Source: Thalassocella blandensis (GTDB lineage Bacteria; Pseudomonadota; Gammaproteobacteria; Pseudomonadales; Cellvibrionaceae). From it: 40,872 nt of DNA. A program made the position numbers and the translations under genes. The stretch covers positions 1 through 40,872 of the forward strand of contig CAMCXE010000008.1 of the NCBI GenBank assembly GCA_945882995.1, written 5' to 3'. Positions 8,414 to 17,551 of the stretch are shown here, piece after piece. Numbering within the stretch: the first letter of the stretch is position 1; each line of letters begins with the position of its first letter. The notes under the pieces are model-generated. The model saw only the letters and a list, made by a program, of their open reading frames with translations, was not told the DNA's origin and did not search any database.

Positions 8414-9397
8414 GTGTTGCCGCGCACTGATAGTAGGTCGCAGGCGTTTTGGCAGCGCCAGTGGCACCGCTGGATGGATCAGCGAGCGCCGCGTGCCGCC
8501 AGTTTTCGGCTGAACCGCAAAAATCTCTATACCTTTCCGCACCTCACCGGTTTTGCCTGCTTGGGTTTGATGGCCATTTTGTGGTTGTTGGGCACCAACT
8601 ATCAAAACAACCTGATACTGGCCCTAGCCTACAGTGTGATGAGTATTCTGGTGGTGGCCATTTTGCACGCTTATCTCAACTTGGCGGCTATGGACGTGCG
8701 CTGGTTAGGCGTGCAGCCGACTTTTGCCGGCCAGCCTGTGGAAGCCTCTGTGGAGTTGTGCTCGGCGAATAAACAGGGCTGTGAAAGCGTGGAGCTGCGC
8801 TTTGCTGGCGGTGAGCTTAGGCAGGCGAGTCTGGACAGCGGGGCGCCTCAGTCGGTGACCTTGGTGTGTCCCGCCGCTACACGGGGTTACTGGCGACCCG
8901 GGCGACTGCTGGTACAGAGTTGCTTTCCGCTGGGCATTATTCGCTGTTGGACTTGGCTCAACTTGGATGGCGTTGGGGTTGTTTACCCTGCGCCGCGTGT
9001 GGTCCCTGAGCCTCTTGGGGCTCAGGCGGATAATCTCGCGGACGGGCTGCGGGTAGAAACCGGGGGTGAGGATTTTGCCGGCCTTAGGGTCTACCGGCCA
9101 GGGGACCCTATGCGCCACATGGCGTGGAAAATATTTGCTCAAGACAAGGGGCTGTATTGTAAAGAGTACAGCCAACCCCAAGGTGCGGACACCTGGCTGG
9201 ATTGGCAGAGTATGGCGGTGCAGGATACGGAGCTGCGGTTGTCGGGGCTGTGTTATTGGGCGTTGGCCTATCACGCCCAGCAGCGGCCGTTTGGGCTGCG
9301 GCTGCCGGGTACCGAGGTGCCGATTGATACCGGGGACACTCATCTGCATCAGTGTTTAACGGCGCTGGCACTTTTTCAAGCGGTGAAGCCAGCATGA
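8414..9397 (+). CDS. DUF58 domain-containing membrane protein
   Basis: The middle member of the MoxR-DUF58-TgpA cluster. After a basic N-terminus, two adjacent membrane helices (FACLGLMAILWLLGTNY and LALAYSVMSILVVAILHAY) are followed by a beta-rich region and the DUF58 signature: EDFAGLRVYRPGDPMRHMAW then KIFAQDKGLYCKEY. Start choice is uncertain. GTG 8414, just past the moxR stop, gives about 327 residues; ATG 8474 would also keep both membrane helices. The function of DUF58 is not established; it is presumed to work with the MoxR ATPase. Confidence 0.88.
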   Translation: MLPRTDSRSQAFWQRQWHRWMDQRAPRAASFRLNRKNLYTFPHLTGFACLGLMAILWLLGTNYQNNLILALAYSVMSILVVAILHAYLNLAAMDVRWLGVQPTFAGQPVEASVELCSANKQGCESVELRFAGGELRQASLDSGAPQSVTLVCPAATRGYWRPGRLLVQSCFPLGIIRCWTWLNLDGVGVVYPAPRVVPEPLGAQADNLADGLRVETGGEDFAGLRVYRPGDPMRHMAWKIFAQDKGLYCKEYSQPQGADTWLDWQSMAVQDTELRLSGLCYWALAYHAQQRPFGLRLPGTEVPIDTGDTHLHQCLTALALFQAVKPA

Positions 9398-9398
9398 C

Positions 9399-11393
9399 GT
9401 GTCCGCTATGAGCTCATCCAAGTCGCCGTTGATCCGCCGCGACAACATTGGCTGGTTATTGGCCAGTCAGGCTTTTGCCATTGCGCCGCTGCTGTCGCAC
9501 CTGCCGGCCTGGATTTCGGCGCTGTGGATGCTGGCTGTTCTATGGCGCTGGCTGATCCTCCTACAGCGGGTAGGTGAGCCAAACCTATTCCTCAAGCTAG
9601 TGTTAACCAGCGCCTGCGTGGCCGGTTTGTATTTGTCCTTCCCCCATCAAGCGGGTTTGGATTTCATGGTAGGGCTATTGGTTTGCGCGTTTGTACTCAA
9701 AGTGATTGAGTTAAACACCCGCAAAGATGGCCTGCTGATCATTTTTATTGGGTTTATAGCGGTGGCGGCGCAGTTTCTGTTCGCCCAAAGTTTGTTGGTG
9801 GGTGTTTATGGTTTGTTATGTTGCGCGGTGCTACTCACTGCGTGGCAGACCATTTTTTACTCTAAACCTCACGGAGCTTGGTTTAAGGTGGGGCGCGGCG
9901 GGTTGCTGCTGCTGCACAGCATGCCGTTGATGGTGATTCTGTTTGTGGTCATGCCGCGGCTGGGGCCTTTGTGGACCGTGCCTGTGCCTGACGGCAAAGG
10001 TAAAACCGGCTTCAGCGACACCCTATCGCCTGGCGATATAGGCACATTGGTTAAAAGTGGTGAGCCGGCATTTCGGGTGTCGTTTGTTGGGGCGAACCCG
10101 GTACCCTCGAGTCTTTACTGGCGCGGGCTCGTGCTTGACGACTACGACGGACAAGTCTGGCATTCGCAAGCCTTGGCTTTACCTGAGCCTGATGAACCGG
10201 TTCCAGACCAATTAGAAGATTTGTTGGAGTACTCGGTTATTCTCGAGCCGCACCGACAGGTTTGGCTGTTTAGCCTGCCGCGTGCGGTGTATGTGGCGTC
10301 AACCGGCGGGGAGCTGAGCATAGGCAACGATGGCATAGTCCAGGCGGCTGAGCCGGTGTACCGGCGTCTGCAATACACCATGAGGTCCGCGCGTCAGGCG
10401 CACTTTACGCAGCCGCCCACACTCAGCGCGGTTAGTCGGCGCCTCAACACCCAGCTGCCGCCACAGGGCGACCCCAAAGCCCGGCAGCTCGCCAACCAAT
10501 GGGTGTTAGCGGGGTTGAATGACCAGCAAAAAATTGACCAGGCACTTAAGTTATTTAATGAGTCCTTCACTTACACCTTGCAGCCACCGACCTTGGGACG
10601 CCATGCGGTGGATGATTTTCTGTTTGTTAGCAAACGCGGCTTTTGTGAACATTTCGCCAGCAGTTTCGCCTTTTTGATGCGCGCCGCTGGGGTGCCTGCG
10701 CGGGTACTGGTGGGTTATCAGGGCGGACGCTACAACGATGTGGAAAATTACCTGCTGGTCAGCCAGTCCGACGCCCATGCATGGGTGGAGGTGTGGCTTG
10801 AAGGGAGCGGCTGGACCACCCTAGACCCAACCGCCGCCGTAGCCCCCCAGCGCATTGAGCAAGGGTTGACGGAAGCTCTGTCGCCGCAGGATCGTGATCT
10901 GGTGGGGGGCGATGCATGGCAGCGTAGTGCCTGGTTGTTGCCTTGGCAAAAACGTTGGGATGCCGCCGGCTACGCCTGGCAGCGCTGGGTGCTGAATTAT
11001 GATTCGCATCAACAGCAAGGTTTGTTAGAGCGCCTGCTGGGTGGACGGGACGCTTGGCGTTTGGGTTCGGCTTTGCTGGCACTGGCGGTCGTGTTCGGCG
11101 TTGTGTTTGCCTACTGGCTGCTGCGCCAGCGCCGCAGGCCGCAACTTAGCGCCGAAGCGCGTTTGCTGGCTCCCCTCCTACGGCGCTTGGCGCGCCAAGG
11201 CATGGCGCTGCAGCCCGGTGAAACCTTTGCCCAGTTTTTACAGCGCTTAGGTGAGCAGGAGCCGCGCTACCGTATACCCGCTCGTCACCTCAGTCGGTTA
11301 TTTGAACAGTGGGTGTATCAGGGGGACGTGGCGGTAAAACCTCAGTTACTGCGGCATTTGAAAGCATTTCCCGGGCTGCCATCTAAAACCTAG
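9399..11393 (+). CDS. TgpA-like transglutaminase membrane protein
   Basis: A 664-residue protein with about five or six N-terminal membrane helices (DUF3488-type), a periplasmic transglutaminase-core domain, another membrane helix near residues 550-570 (LGSALLALAVVFGVVFAYWLL) and a C-terminal cytoplasmic tail (DUF4129-like). The papain-like triad is visible: Cys416 in RGFCEHFASSF, His460 in DAHAWVEVW and Asp476 in LDPTAA. It is the orthologue type of P. aeruginosa TgpA, whose true substrate is unclear. GTG 9399 starts two bases after the DUF58 stop; ATG 9408 is an equally good start. Co-transcription with moxR and DUF58 is nearly certain. Confidence 0.92.
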   Translation: MSAMSSSKSPLIRRDNIGWLLASQAFAIAPLLSHLPAWISALWMLAVLWRWLILLQRVGEPNLFLKLVLTSACVAGLYLSFPHQAGLDFMVGLLVCAFVLKVIELNTRKDGLLIIFIGFIAVAAQFLFAQSLLVGVYGLLCCAVLLTAWQTIFYSKPHGAWFKVGRGGLLLLHSMPLMVILFVVMPRLGPLWTVPVPDGKGKTGFSDTLSPGDIGTLVKSGEPAFRVSFVGANPVPSSLYWRGLVLDDYDGQVWHSQALALPEPDEPVPDQLEDLLEYSVILEPHRQVWLFSLPRAVYVASTGGELSIGNDGIVQAAEPVYRRLQYTMRSARQAHFTQPPTLSAVSRRLNTQLPPQGDPKARQLANQWVLAGLNDQQKIDQALKLFNESFTYTLQPPTLGRHAVDDFLFVSKRGFCEHFASSFAFLMRAAGVPARVLVGYQGGRYNDVENYLLVSQSDAHAWVEVWLEGSGWTTLDPTAAVAPQRIEQGLTEALSPQDRDLVGGDAWQRSAWLLPWQKRWDAAGYAWQRWVLNYDSHQQQGLLERLLGGRDAWRLGSALLALAVVFGVVFAYWLLRQRRRPQLSAEARLLAPLLRRLARQGMALQPGETFAQFLQRLGEQEPRYRIPARHLSRLFEQWVYQGDVAVKPQLLRHLKAFPGLPSKT

Positions 11394-11426
11394 CGCCGCC
11401 TGTACCGGGAATCTGGTGAGAATGTA

Positions 11427-11451
11427 CCGAGAAACGTCAGTTGAGCGCCAA
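11427..11451. repeat. End fragment of MITE-like family A
   Basis: CCGAGAAACGTCAGTTGAGC followed by GCCAA matches the right end of the full element at 24889-25051 (read on the minus strand) at 22 of 25 bases. The similarity fades after 11455. It lies in the gap between tgpA and the exported nuclease gene and looks like a degraded end. Confidence 0.5.
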
Positions 11452-11653
11452 GCGCGCAAAAACTGGAGTGAGTCCACCGCCGCTTCTAGGCATATAGGTT
11501 CCGTCAAGGTTACTGGGTTGAAACGGCGGTTAGAGCTGCGTAGGCTTGCAGCCTTCCACGCCCTTAATCTAACTCACCCGCAGGAATCTGTCCTTGCCTT
11601 GGGAAGCAGATCTAGAGAACAACCACACACCGGCTTAACAAAAGGACGGCCCC

Positions 11654-12640
11654 ATGTTGCCAGCCCAACTCCAGCGTCTAATGGTACTGTCGTGCCTCGC
11701 TATTTCCCTTCTGGCCACCGGTGCCCGCGCGCAAGACCTAACCCTAGCCACTTGGAATCTAGAGTGGTTGATGACCAGCCAAACTTACAGCCAGTTGCTG
11801 CCCAGCTGCGATAAAACCGGTCAGCCGCGCAGCCAAGAACACCGCTTCCCCTGCTCGCCCGATCGCCCACCTTTACCCAAGCGCGGCCCGGCCGATTTCA
11901 AAGCTTTGGCGCGAATTGCTGAATCTATCAAGGCAGATTTGGTTGCACTGCAGGAAGTGGATGGCCCCGAAGCCGGCGCTAGGGTGTTTGGCAAAGGCTG
12001 GGTGTTGGACTGTTTTATTCAACGCCTACACCCGCAAAAAGTGGGTTTTGCCATTCGCCAAGGGGTTCCTTACCAGTGCAATGCCGAGCTTGCGGCGCTG
12101 GACATTGACGGCAGCAGCCGCGCCGGTGCGGACATCACGCTTTACCCAGGCACGAAGCAAGCCTTACGCGTGCTGGGTGTGCATCTCAAAAGTGGCTGTT
12201 TTGCAGGCCCACTTTGGAAAAAAGGGCCCTGCCCGCGGCTGCGCGAACAGATCCCCGTGCTGGAGCGCTGGTTAGATGCTCGCGCCCAAGCGGGGGAGGC
12301 ATTTGTGCTGGCCGGTGACTTTAATCGCCGTTTAGAAAAAGACGCGCAATACCCCGCCGGCCCAGACGAGCAAGCCCCCACCTCTATGTTCGCCGCACTC
12401 AGTGATAATCAACCGCAAGGCGCCGAACTGATTCGCGCCACTCAAAATTGGGCGGAAACACCCTGCTCCAGTCAAGACAAGTATTCGCAGGGCGCCATCG
12501 ACAACATTTTAATCAGCACTAGCCTAGCCAAACGCGCCAAAACCTTGGCCGTGCACCGTGTGCCTTTCGCCCATGAAGACGTGGAAAATTTTGTATTGTC
12601 GGACCACTGCCCACTGGTTATGCAGCTGAAGGGGCTTTAA
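11654..12640 (+). CDS. Exported endonuclease/exonuclease/phosphatase family protein
   Basis: A 328-residue protein with a signal peptide (hydrophobic MVLSCLAISLLATGARA, cleavage expected near residue 26), so it is probably periplasmic or secreted. The metal-dependent EEP fold is shown by TWNLEWL near the mature N-terminus, LQEVDGPEA (metal-binding Glu), GVHLKSGC, LAGDFNR (Asp and Asn of the catalytic centre) and the closing SDHCPLVM (Asp-His). Relatives cleave DNA or RNA or dephosphorylate lipids, and the substrate cannot be told from sequence. ATG 11654 follows AAAGGA. The stop codon abuts a MITE-like repeat at 12641. Confidence 0.88.
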   Translation: MLPAQLQRLMVLSCLAISLLATGARAQDLTLATWNLEWLMTSQTYSQLLPSCDKTGQPRSQEHRFPCSPDRPPLPKRGPADFKALARIAESIKADLVALQEVDGPEAGARVFGKGWVLDCFIQRLHPQKVGFAIRQGVPYQCNAELAALDIDGSSRAGADITLYPGTKQALRVLGVHLKSGCFAGPLWKKGPCPRLREQIPVLERWLDARAQAGEAFVLAGDFNRRLEKDAQYPAGPDEQAPTSMFAALSDNQPQGAELIRATQNWAETPCSSQDKYSQGAIDNILISTSLAKRAKTLAVHRVPFAHEDVENFVLSDHCPLVMQLKGL

Positions 12641-12685
12641 CCTAGAAACTTCAGTTGGGCGCCAAAAAGCTGTGTAATCCATTGG
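12641..12685. repeat. Single arm of MITE-like family A
   Basis: CCTAGAAACTTCAGTTGGGC followed by GCCAAAAAGCTGTGTAATCC ATTGG matches the right arm of the element at 24889-25051 on the opposite strand with about three differences. It starts directly after the TAA stop of the EEP gene and covers the first candidate start codons of the next gene. The other arm is missing. Confidence 0.75.
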
Positions 12686-15600
12686 CTTGCCATGGCGTTG
12701 CGCCGATTTTTGCGATCCAACAGGGTTTCTACCCTCAAAACTCACCCACATACCCGCCGCTTAACAACCTCCCGGAGCCCGCTATCAATAATCACCTGCC
12801 CAACGATGCCCCCGCCCGCCAGCGCGCGCTGGACCCTACTGAATCGTTCATTTGTGAAGCGCCGGCTGGCAGCGGTAAAACTGAGCTGCTCACGCAGCGT
12901 ATTTTGTGCCTGCTGGCGCGGGTTACTCAGCCGGAAGCCGTGTTGGCCATCACCTTTACACGCAAAGCCGCCGCCGAAATGCGCGAGCGCCTGTTGCACG
13001 CGTTGCAGAAGGGGCATGGGCCGGAGCCGAGCAGCCCCCATGCACGGCAAACTTGGCAGTTGGCGCGCGCGGTGCTGGCGGTAGATGCACAGTACCAGTG
13101 GCAGTTGCTAACCAACCCCAACCGCTTACAACTGCGCACCTTTGACAGCCTCTGCGCACGCCTAACCCAGGCCCTGCCGCTGCATTCCGCGTTAGGCGCC
13201 CAGTTACGCATCAGCGATGACCCCAGCAGCCTCTATCAATCCGCGGTAGCGGAATTTTTGCGCAGTCTTGACGACGAAAAGCCGTGGGCGCCTGCCCTGC
13301 AGCAACTGCTCGCCCACTTGGACAATCAAGCCAACAAGCTGGCCAAACTGCTACAAAGTTTGCTGCAAAAGCGCGACGCTTGGCTGCCGCTGATACTCGA
13401 CGTGCAGCGCCACCGCCAGCAGCAAGGCCACGGCTTGCGTGACCAGCTGGAGGCCCATTTACAGCAGGTGGCGACGGATCAAGTGGCGTTATTACAAAGC
13501 CTCATCCCCGCGGTGTACACGCCAGCCTTACTGATGATCACCGCTCAAGCGGCACAAACCCTGAACCGATTGGGCGAGACTTCCCCAATTTGTGCCTGTG
13601 CCGATTTGGATTTGACTAGCACACTCCCAGATGCCAGCCCCGAGGGTTTAGCGGCTTGGCGGGGGTTGCGCGCTCTACTGTTGACCAAGGAGGGCACCTG
13701 GCGCAAACAGGTGGATAAGCGCAGCGGCTTTCTGGTTGGAGAAAACGCGGCGGAAAAACGCCTCGCCAAACAGCGTAAAGAGGAGCTGCTGGAACTGATT
13801 GGTTGCTTGGCCCTACGCCCCGGCCTGCTCGATGCCTTGGTTGAACTGGACAGTCTGCCCGCCAATAGTTACAGCGATGCCCAGTGGCAAGCCCTAGAGG
13901 CCATCGGCCAGCTGTTGCCGATTGTGGTGGCCTATTTGCACCTAGAGTTCAGCGCCAAAGGCGAGGTGGATTTTATCGAAATCGCGCAGCGCGCTCGCCA
14001 AGCCTTGGGTGACGATGACGCCCCCACCGACTTAGCGCTGCGTTTGGATCATCAAATTCAGCATATTTTGGTGGACGAATTTCAGGACACCTCAGCCAGT
14101 CAATACAGCCTACTGCGGCGCCTCACGGAGGGTTGGCAACCGAGGGACGGCCGGACCTTATTCTGCGTGGGCGACGCCATGCAATCCATCTATAGTTTCC
14201 GCGCCGCCGATGTGGGCCTGTTTCTCTACGCCAAAGAACAGGGCTTGGGGCATTTGCCGCTGCAGCTCTTGCAGCTGGATACCAACTTCCGCAGTCAAGC
14301 CAAAGTGGTGGACTGGGTGAATCGGGTTTTTGCCCGTGCCTTCCCCGAGCGCAACAACTTCGCCACCGGCGCCGTAGCCTTTGCCCCAGCCGTGGCGTTT
14401 AATCCGGACCTGGGCGAGGCGGGTGTTGTGCTGCATGGTTTTGCCGGCCCCGATGCTCGCGAGCAAGAGGCGCAAGCCGTGGTGGCTTTGGTTCAGCACC
14501 AGCAGGCCGACAACCCCGAGAGCGACATTGCCATATTAGTGCGCAACCGCAGCCAGGGCCGCTTGGTAATGGAGGCACTGAGTTCAGCCGGCTTGCGCCC
14601 CCTTGGCGTAGATATGGCGAGTTTGGCCAGCCACCCAGTGGTGCAGGATTTGGTCAGCCTCGCCTGCGCACTCTTAGACCCCAGCGATACAGTGGCTTGG
14701 TTGGCCATATTGCGCGCCCCTTGGGCGGGGTTGACGCTAAGTGACCTATTGCTGATTCGTCAGCAGCCCGGCGCCGTCGTTGCAGACCAGTTGCACAGCT
14801 TGCTTGCGCTGCCCAGTTTGCCCAGTTCATTCAGCGCCTTGGCCCAACAGCGGCTGCCCAGCTTAGCGCGTCACCTGTTGCGGGCTCTGCATGAGCGCCA
14901 GCGTAAACCGCTACGCCTATGGCTGGAGGGTTTGTGGTTTGATCTAGGTGGGCCCGCTTGTGTGCTCGACAGCCGTGACCTCGGCAGTATCGAGCGCTTT
15001 TGGTTGTGCCTAGAAGCCTTGCAGCAGGGGGGGCAACTGCCGGATCGCAAACGGCTTGAAGTGGCTGTGGCCCAGTTGTTTGCCGCCGCTCCCCCCGATG
15101 CCAACCCCAAGCTACAGGTGATGACCATTCATAAATCGAAAGGCCTAGAGTTCGAGGTGGTGATATTGCCAGGCTTGGATCGCGGCACCCGCAGTAGCGA
15201 CAGCGAGCTAATTCTGTGGCAGCAACGACTGAGCCGCAGCGGCGACGAGCAATTAATTTTGAGTGCGCTGAACCTCAGCAAATCCAGTGACGACAGTATC
15301 TACCAGCACCTCAAACACGAACGCAGTAAACGCGAAAGCTACGAAGTCTGCCGCTTAGTGTATGTGGCGGCTACCCGGGCCAAACGTCATTTACACCTGC
15401 TGGCCGCAGTTAAGCACGACGCCAAACAGCCGAACCAACTCAACACCCCCAAAAAAGGCAGCGCACTTGCGGCGCTTTGGCCGGGTGTAGGCCTTGTGTG
15501 GCCAGTTCCCGCAGAACCGCCTAGTGCGGACGAGGAGGGCGCCGGCATGCCCGTGCTAGCGCCGTTGCAGCGGCTGCCCGCCGGCTGGCAGTTGCCGAGT

Positions 15601-16212
15601 CTGCCGCAGGGGCAGTTGTTGTCCGCTTACTTAGCGCCCCATGAATTTGGCCTAAACCGCCCCGCCGACCTGCTTACCCCCAGCAACCCAGTGCCGCGGG
15701 TAGTTGGCAGCCTCATCCATTTAATACTCGCCGACATGGCTCAAATTGGCATGCCCCAATGGCGGCTAATCCCATGGGACCAACGCCGCCCTATCTGGCG
15801 CGCGCAGCTCACCACCGCTGGGTTACAGCTTCCCCAGTTGGACGCCGCTTGCAGCCTGTTAGAACACCAGTTGCAGTGCATCCTCGGCGATGCCCGCTTA
15901 AATGAATTGCTCAACAACCCCACACACTGTCGCCCTGAATACCCCATCAGCTGGGTGCAAAACCAGCGCCTGGCCCATTTGCGCGTGGATTTACTCTGGG
16001 AAAAACCCGGCGCCACACCTTGGCTCGTGGACTACAAAACCGCCATCCCCGACCCACAGCAAAACCTAGCGGCATTTTTAGCGAAGGAAAAAAGCGCCTA
16101 CAGCCAAACCATGCACAATTACCGGCAAGCGGTTATGGCCTTAGGTAGTCCCGAGTTGCGTATGGGGTTGTATTTTGTGGGGTTGGGGGAGTGGGTGGAG
16201 TATGGGGTCTAG
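12655..16212 (+). CDS. UvrD/AddA-type helicase with C-terminal RecB-like nuclease domain
   Basis: Superfamily 1A DNA helicase fused to a PD-(D/E)XK nuclease, as in AddA/RecB proteins that process double-strand ends. Motifs in order (numbered from 12655): Walker A APAGSGKTELL (Lys75), Ia AITFTRKAAAEMRERLL, II VDEFQDTSASQ (from residue 473), III FCVGDAMQSIYSFR, IV LDTNFRS, V MTIHKSKGLEFEVV, VI RLVYVAATRAKRH. The nuclease shows LRVDLLW near 1111 and WLVDYKTA (Asp1126, Lys1128). The frame is open from 12655, but the first 45 or so codons contain no ATG, and homologues begin shortly before ALDPTESF (residue 59). The only early starts are TTG 12655 and TTG 12682, both inside a MITE-like repeat. The true start is therefore unclear. 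No AddB-type partner is in the window. Confidence 0.88.
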   Translation: MGAKKLCNPLACHGVAPIFAIQQGFYPQNSPTYPPLNNLPEPAINNHLPNDAPARQRALDPTESFICEAPAGSGKTELLTQRILCLLARVTQPEAVLAITFTRKAAAEMRERLLHALQKGHGPEPSSPHARQTWQLARAVLAVDAQYQWQLLTNPNRLQLRTFDSLCARLTQALPLHSALGAQLRISDDPSSLYQSAVAEFLRSLDDEKPWAPALQQLLAHLDNQANKLAKLLQSLLQKRDAWLPLILDVQRHRQQQGHGLRDQLEAHLQQVATDQVALLQSLIPAVYTPALLMITAQAAQTLNRLGETSPICACADLDLTSTLPDASPEGLAAWRGLRALLLTKEGTWRKQVDKRSGFLVGENAAEKRLAKQRKEELLELIGCLALRPGLLDALVELDSLPANSYSDAQWQALEAIGQLLPIVVAYLHLEFSAKGEVDFIEIAQRARQALGDDDAPTDLALRLDHQIQHILVDEFQDTSASQYSLLRRLTEGWQPRDGRTLFCVGDAMQSIYSFRAADVGLFLYAKEQGLGHLPLQLLQLDTNFRSQAKVVDWVNRVFARAFPERNNFATGAVAFAPAVAFNPDLGEAGVVLHGFAGPDAREQEAQAVVALVQHQQADNPESDIAILVRNRSQGRLVMEALSSAGLRPLGVDMASLASHPVVQDLVSLACALLDPSDTVAWLAILRAPWAGLTLSDLLLIRQQPGAVVADQLHSLLALPSLPSSFSALAQQRLPSLARHLLRALHERQRKPLRLWLEGLWFDLGGPACVLDSRDLGSIERFWLCLEALQQGGQLPDRKRLEVAVAQLFAAAPPDANPKLQVMTIHKSKGLEFEVVILPGLDRGTRSSDSELILWQQRLSRSGDEQLILSALNLSKSSDDSIYQHLKHERSKRESYEVCRLVYVAATRAKRHLHLLAAVKHDAKQPNQLNTPKKGSALAALWPGVGLVWPVPAEPPSADEEGAGMPVLAPLQRLPAGWQLPSLPQGQLLSAYLAPHEFGLNRPADLLTPSNPVPRVVGSLIHLILADMAQIGMPQWRLIPWDQRRPIWRAQLTTAGLQLPQLDAACSLLEHQLQCILGDARLNELLNNPTHCRPEYPISWVQNQRLAHLRVDLLWEKPGATPWLVDYKTAIPDPQQNLAAFLAKEKSAYSQTMHNYRQAVMALGSPELRMGLYFVGLGEWVEYGV

Positions 16213-16329
16213 AAATCTTTGCTGAGCGGGTGAAATTGAGAGTGGGGCGCTCGCCGTTAGTGGGCGCGACATCAATGTCATTGTGTTAAGCGCGAAGCTG
16301 ATCTTTTGAGTGATTTTAAGCTTCTATTT

Positions 16330-16820
16330 CGCCCTCCTGGGCGAGTGACTTTTTCTTTCATGAAGGCCATCGTGGCCTTCACCCTTCGGGCAGCTCCGCT
16401 GTGGCAATTTGCTCCCAGCAAATTGCTGCGTGGCCAAAAAATTGCTACGAGCAATTTTTAATCGCGAAGCGATCCGCAGGATCAAGTGCAAGGATGCACT
16501 TGGTAAAGAAAAAGTCACCAAAAAGAAAGGCCACCCGACTTTTTGGTTTTTGCTGCGCAAAAATTCCCTCCCTCAAGCGCCATGGATGGCGCGAATGCAG
16601 AAATTGCAGGAGCAATTTTCTGCCGAGGCAATTTTGAAGGTCGCCGTGGCGTGAGAGGATTCGCCACATCCTTGTGGCTCTGCCCTTCGGGCTGCCTTCG
16701 GCATCAAAAATGGCAATCCTGCCATTTTTTCCTGTCCCGTCACGGCTCAAATGGACGTCCTGTCCATTTGCCCCTCAAAATCACCTCTCCACTCGGCCAA
16801 AAAACGGGCTGGTCCCGTTT
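16330..16820. repeat. Dense array of about 20 short hairpins, partly enclosed by a 14-bp stem
   Basis: This fills most of the 786-base gap between the helicase gene and DUF1348, and I see no credible gene in it. Perfect or near-perfect stems with 2-5 base loops follow one another. Loops are TCCT (16330-16343), TCG (16362-16380), TTC (16382-16390), TCC (16391-16401), CCC (16404-16426, 10-bp stem), ACG (16437-16459, 10-bp stem), GAA (16461-16473), GCA (16471-16483) and AGGA (16484-16501). An outer perfect 14-bp repeat, GTGACTTTTTCTTT at 16345-16358 with its complement at 16505-16518, encloses eight of them. Further stems: 16547-16563, 16577-16592, 16597-16623, 16663-16678, 16682-16692, 16693-16703, 16706-16729, 16748-16770 and 16802-16820. 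Similar intergenic hairpin clusters occur in other gammaproteobacteria, but I know no established function. Confidence 0.85.
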
Positions 16821-16998
16821 CGGCGGGATCGTGGTGGCGCCATTAAAATGTATTTGAGTGGGGCGAAAATCCATTGCTTAATGACATGGGCCTTCACACT
16901 CCTACCCCAATTCACTAGTACTAAGGCCGGTTTGGTTTAACCACCGACGAATGTGCCTCCGGAATGTGCCGCATGGGGCAGGGCTGCGCGCTTCTGCC

Positions 16999-17472
16999 CT
17001 ATAAACCCAGCTCACTCAACCCCGGGTAATCATTGGGCCTCGGCCCCTGTGCCCACAAAAATTTGCGTTGGGCGGCGGTTATGGCTAGGTCATTAATGCT
17101 GGCGTAGCGTTTTTGCATTAACCCCTGCTCGTCAAATTCCCAATTTTCGTTGCCGTAACTGCGCCACCATTGGCCGCTGGCGTCATGCCACTCGTAGGCA
17201 AACCGCACGGCTATACGATTATCCGTAAATGCCCACAATTCTTTGATTAGGCGATATTCGGATTCTGTAGCCCATTTGCGGGTGAGAAATTCCACAATCT
17301 GTGCGCGCCCGATGGGAAATTTATGGCGATTGCGCCACTGGCTGTCTGGGGTATAGGCCAGCGCCACCTTGTGCGGATCGCGATTGTTCCAGCCGTCTTC
17401 AGCGGCGCGTACCTTTTGTATGGCGGTGGCTTGGGTAAACGGTGGAAAAGGTGGGCGCGCTTCATGGCTCAT
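16999..17472 (-). CDS. DUF1348 / nuclear transport factor 2-like protein
   Basis: A 157-residue SnoaL/NTF2-like protein of the DUF1348 family. Conserved family stretches are visible: RPPFPPFT near the start, [45 protein letters not shown], and [12 protein letters not shown]. The fold is a cone-shaped alpha+beta barrel that binds small molecules; no enzymatic role has been fixed for this family. Starting at ATG 17472 (MSHEARPP) gives the usual family length; an upstream in-frame extension of 18 residues is unlikely. It is monocistronic as far as can be seen, downstream of argF on the same strand but 121 bases away. Confidence 0.9.
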   Translation of the reverse strand: MSHEARPPFPPFTQATAIQKVRAAEDGWNNRDPHKVALAYTPDSQWRNRHKFPIGRAQIVEFLTRKWATESEYRLIKELWAFTDNRIAVRFAYEWHDASGQWWRSYGNENWEFDEQGLMQKRYASINDLAITAAQRKFLWAQGPRPNDYPGLSELGL

Positions 17473-17551
17473 GGGCTGGGTTCCTGTGTGAAGAATGGAA
17501 ACTTTGAATAGCAGGTTTCGCGCCATAACCGCCAGACTAAACTAGGGTCAA

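Noticed and set aside
11416-11814. Open frame overlapping the start of the EEP nuclease gene
   Set aside because: Runs through a repeat end and then out of frame over the signal peptide; no domain recognised.
16401-16940. Small open frames on both strands in the hairpin array
   Set aside because: The translations simply follow the inverted repeats; no conserved family or ribosome site.
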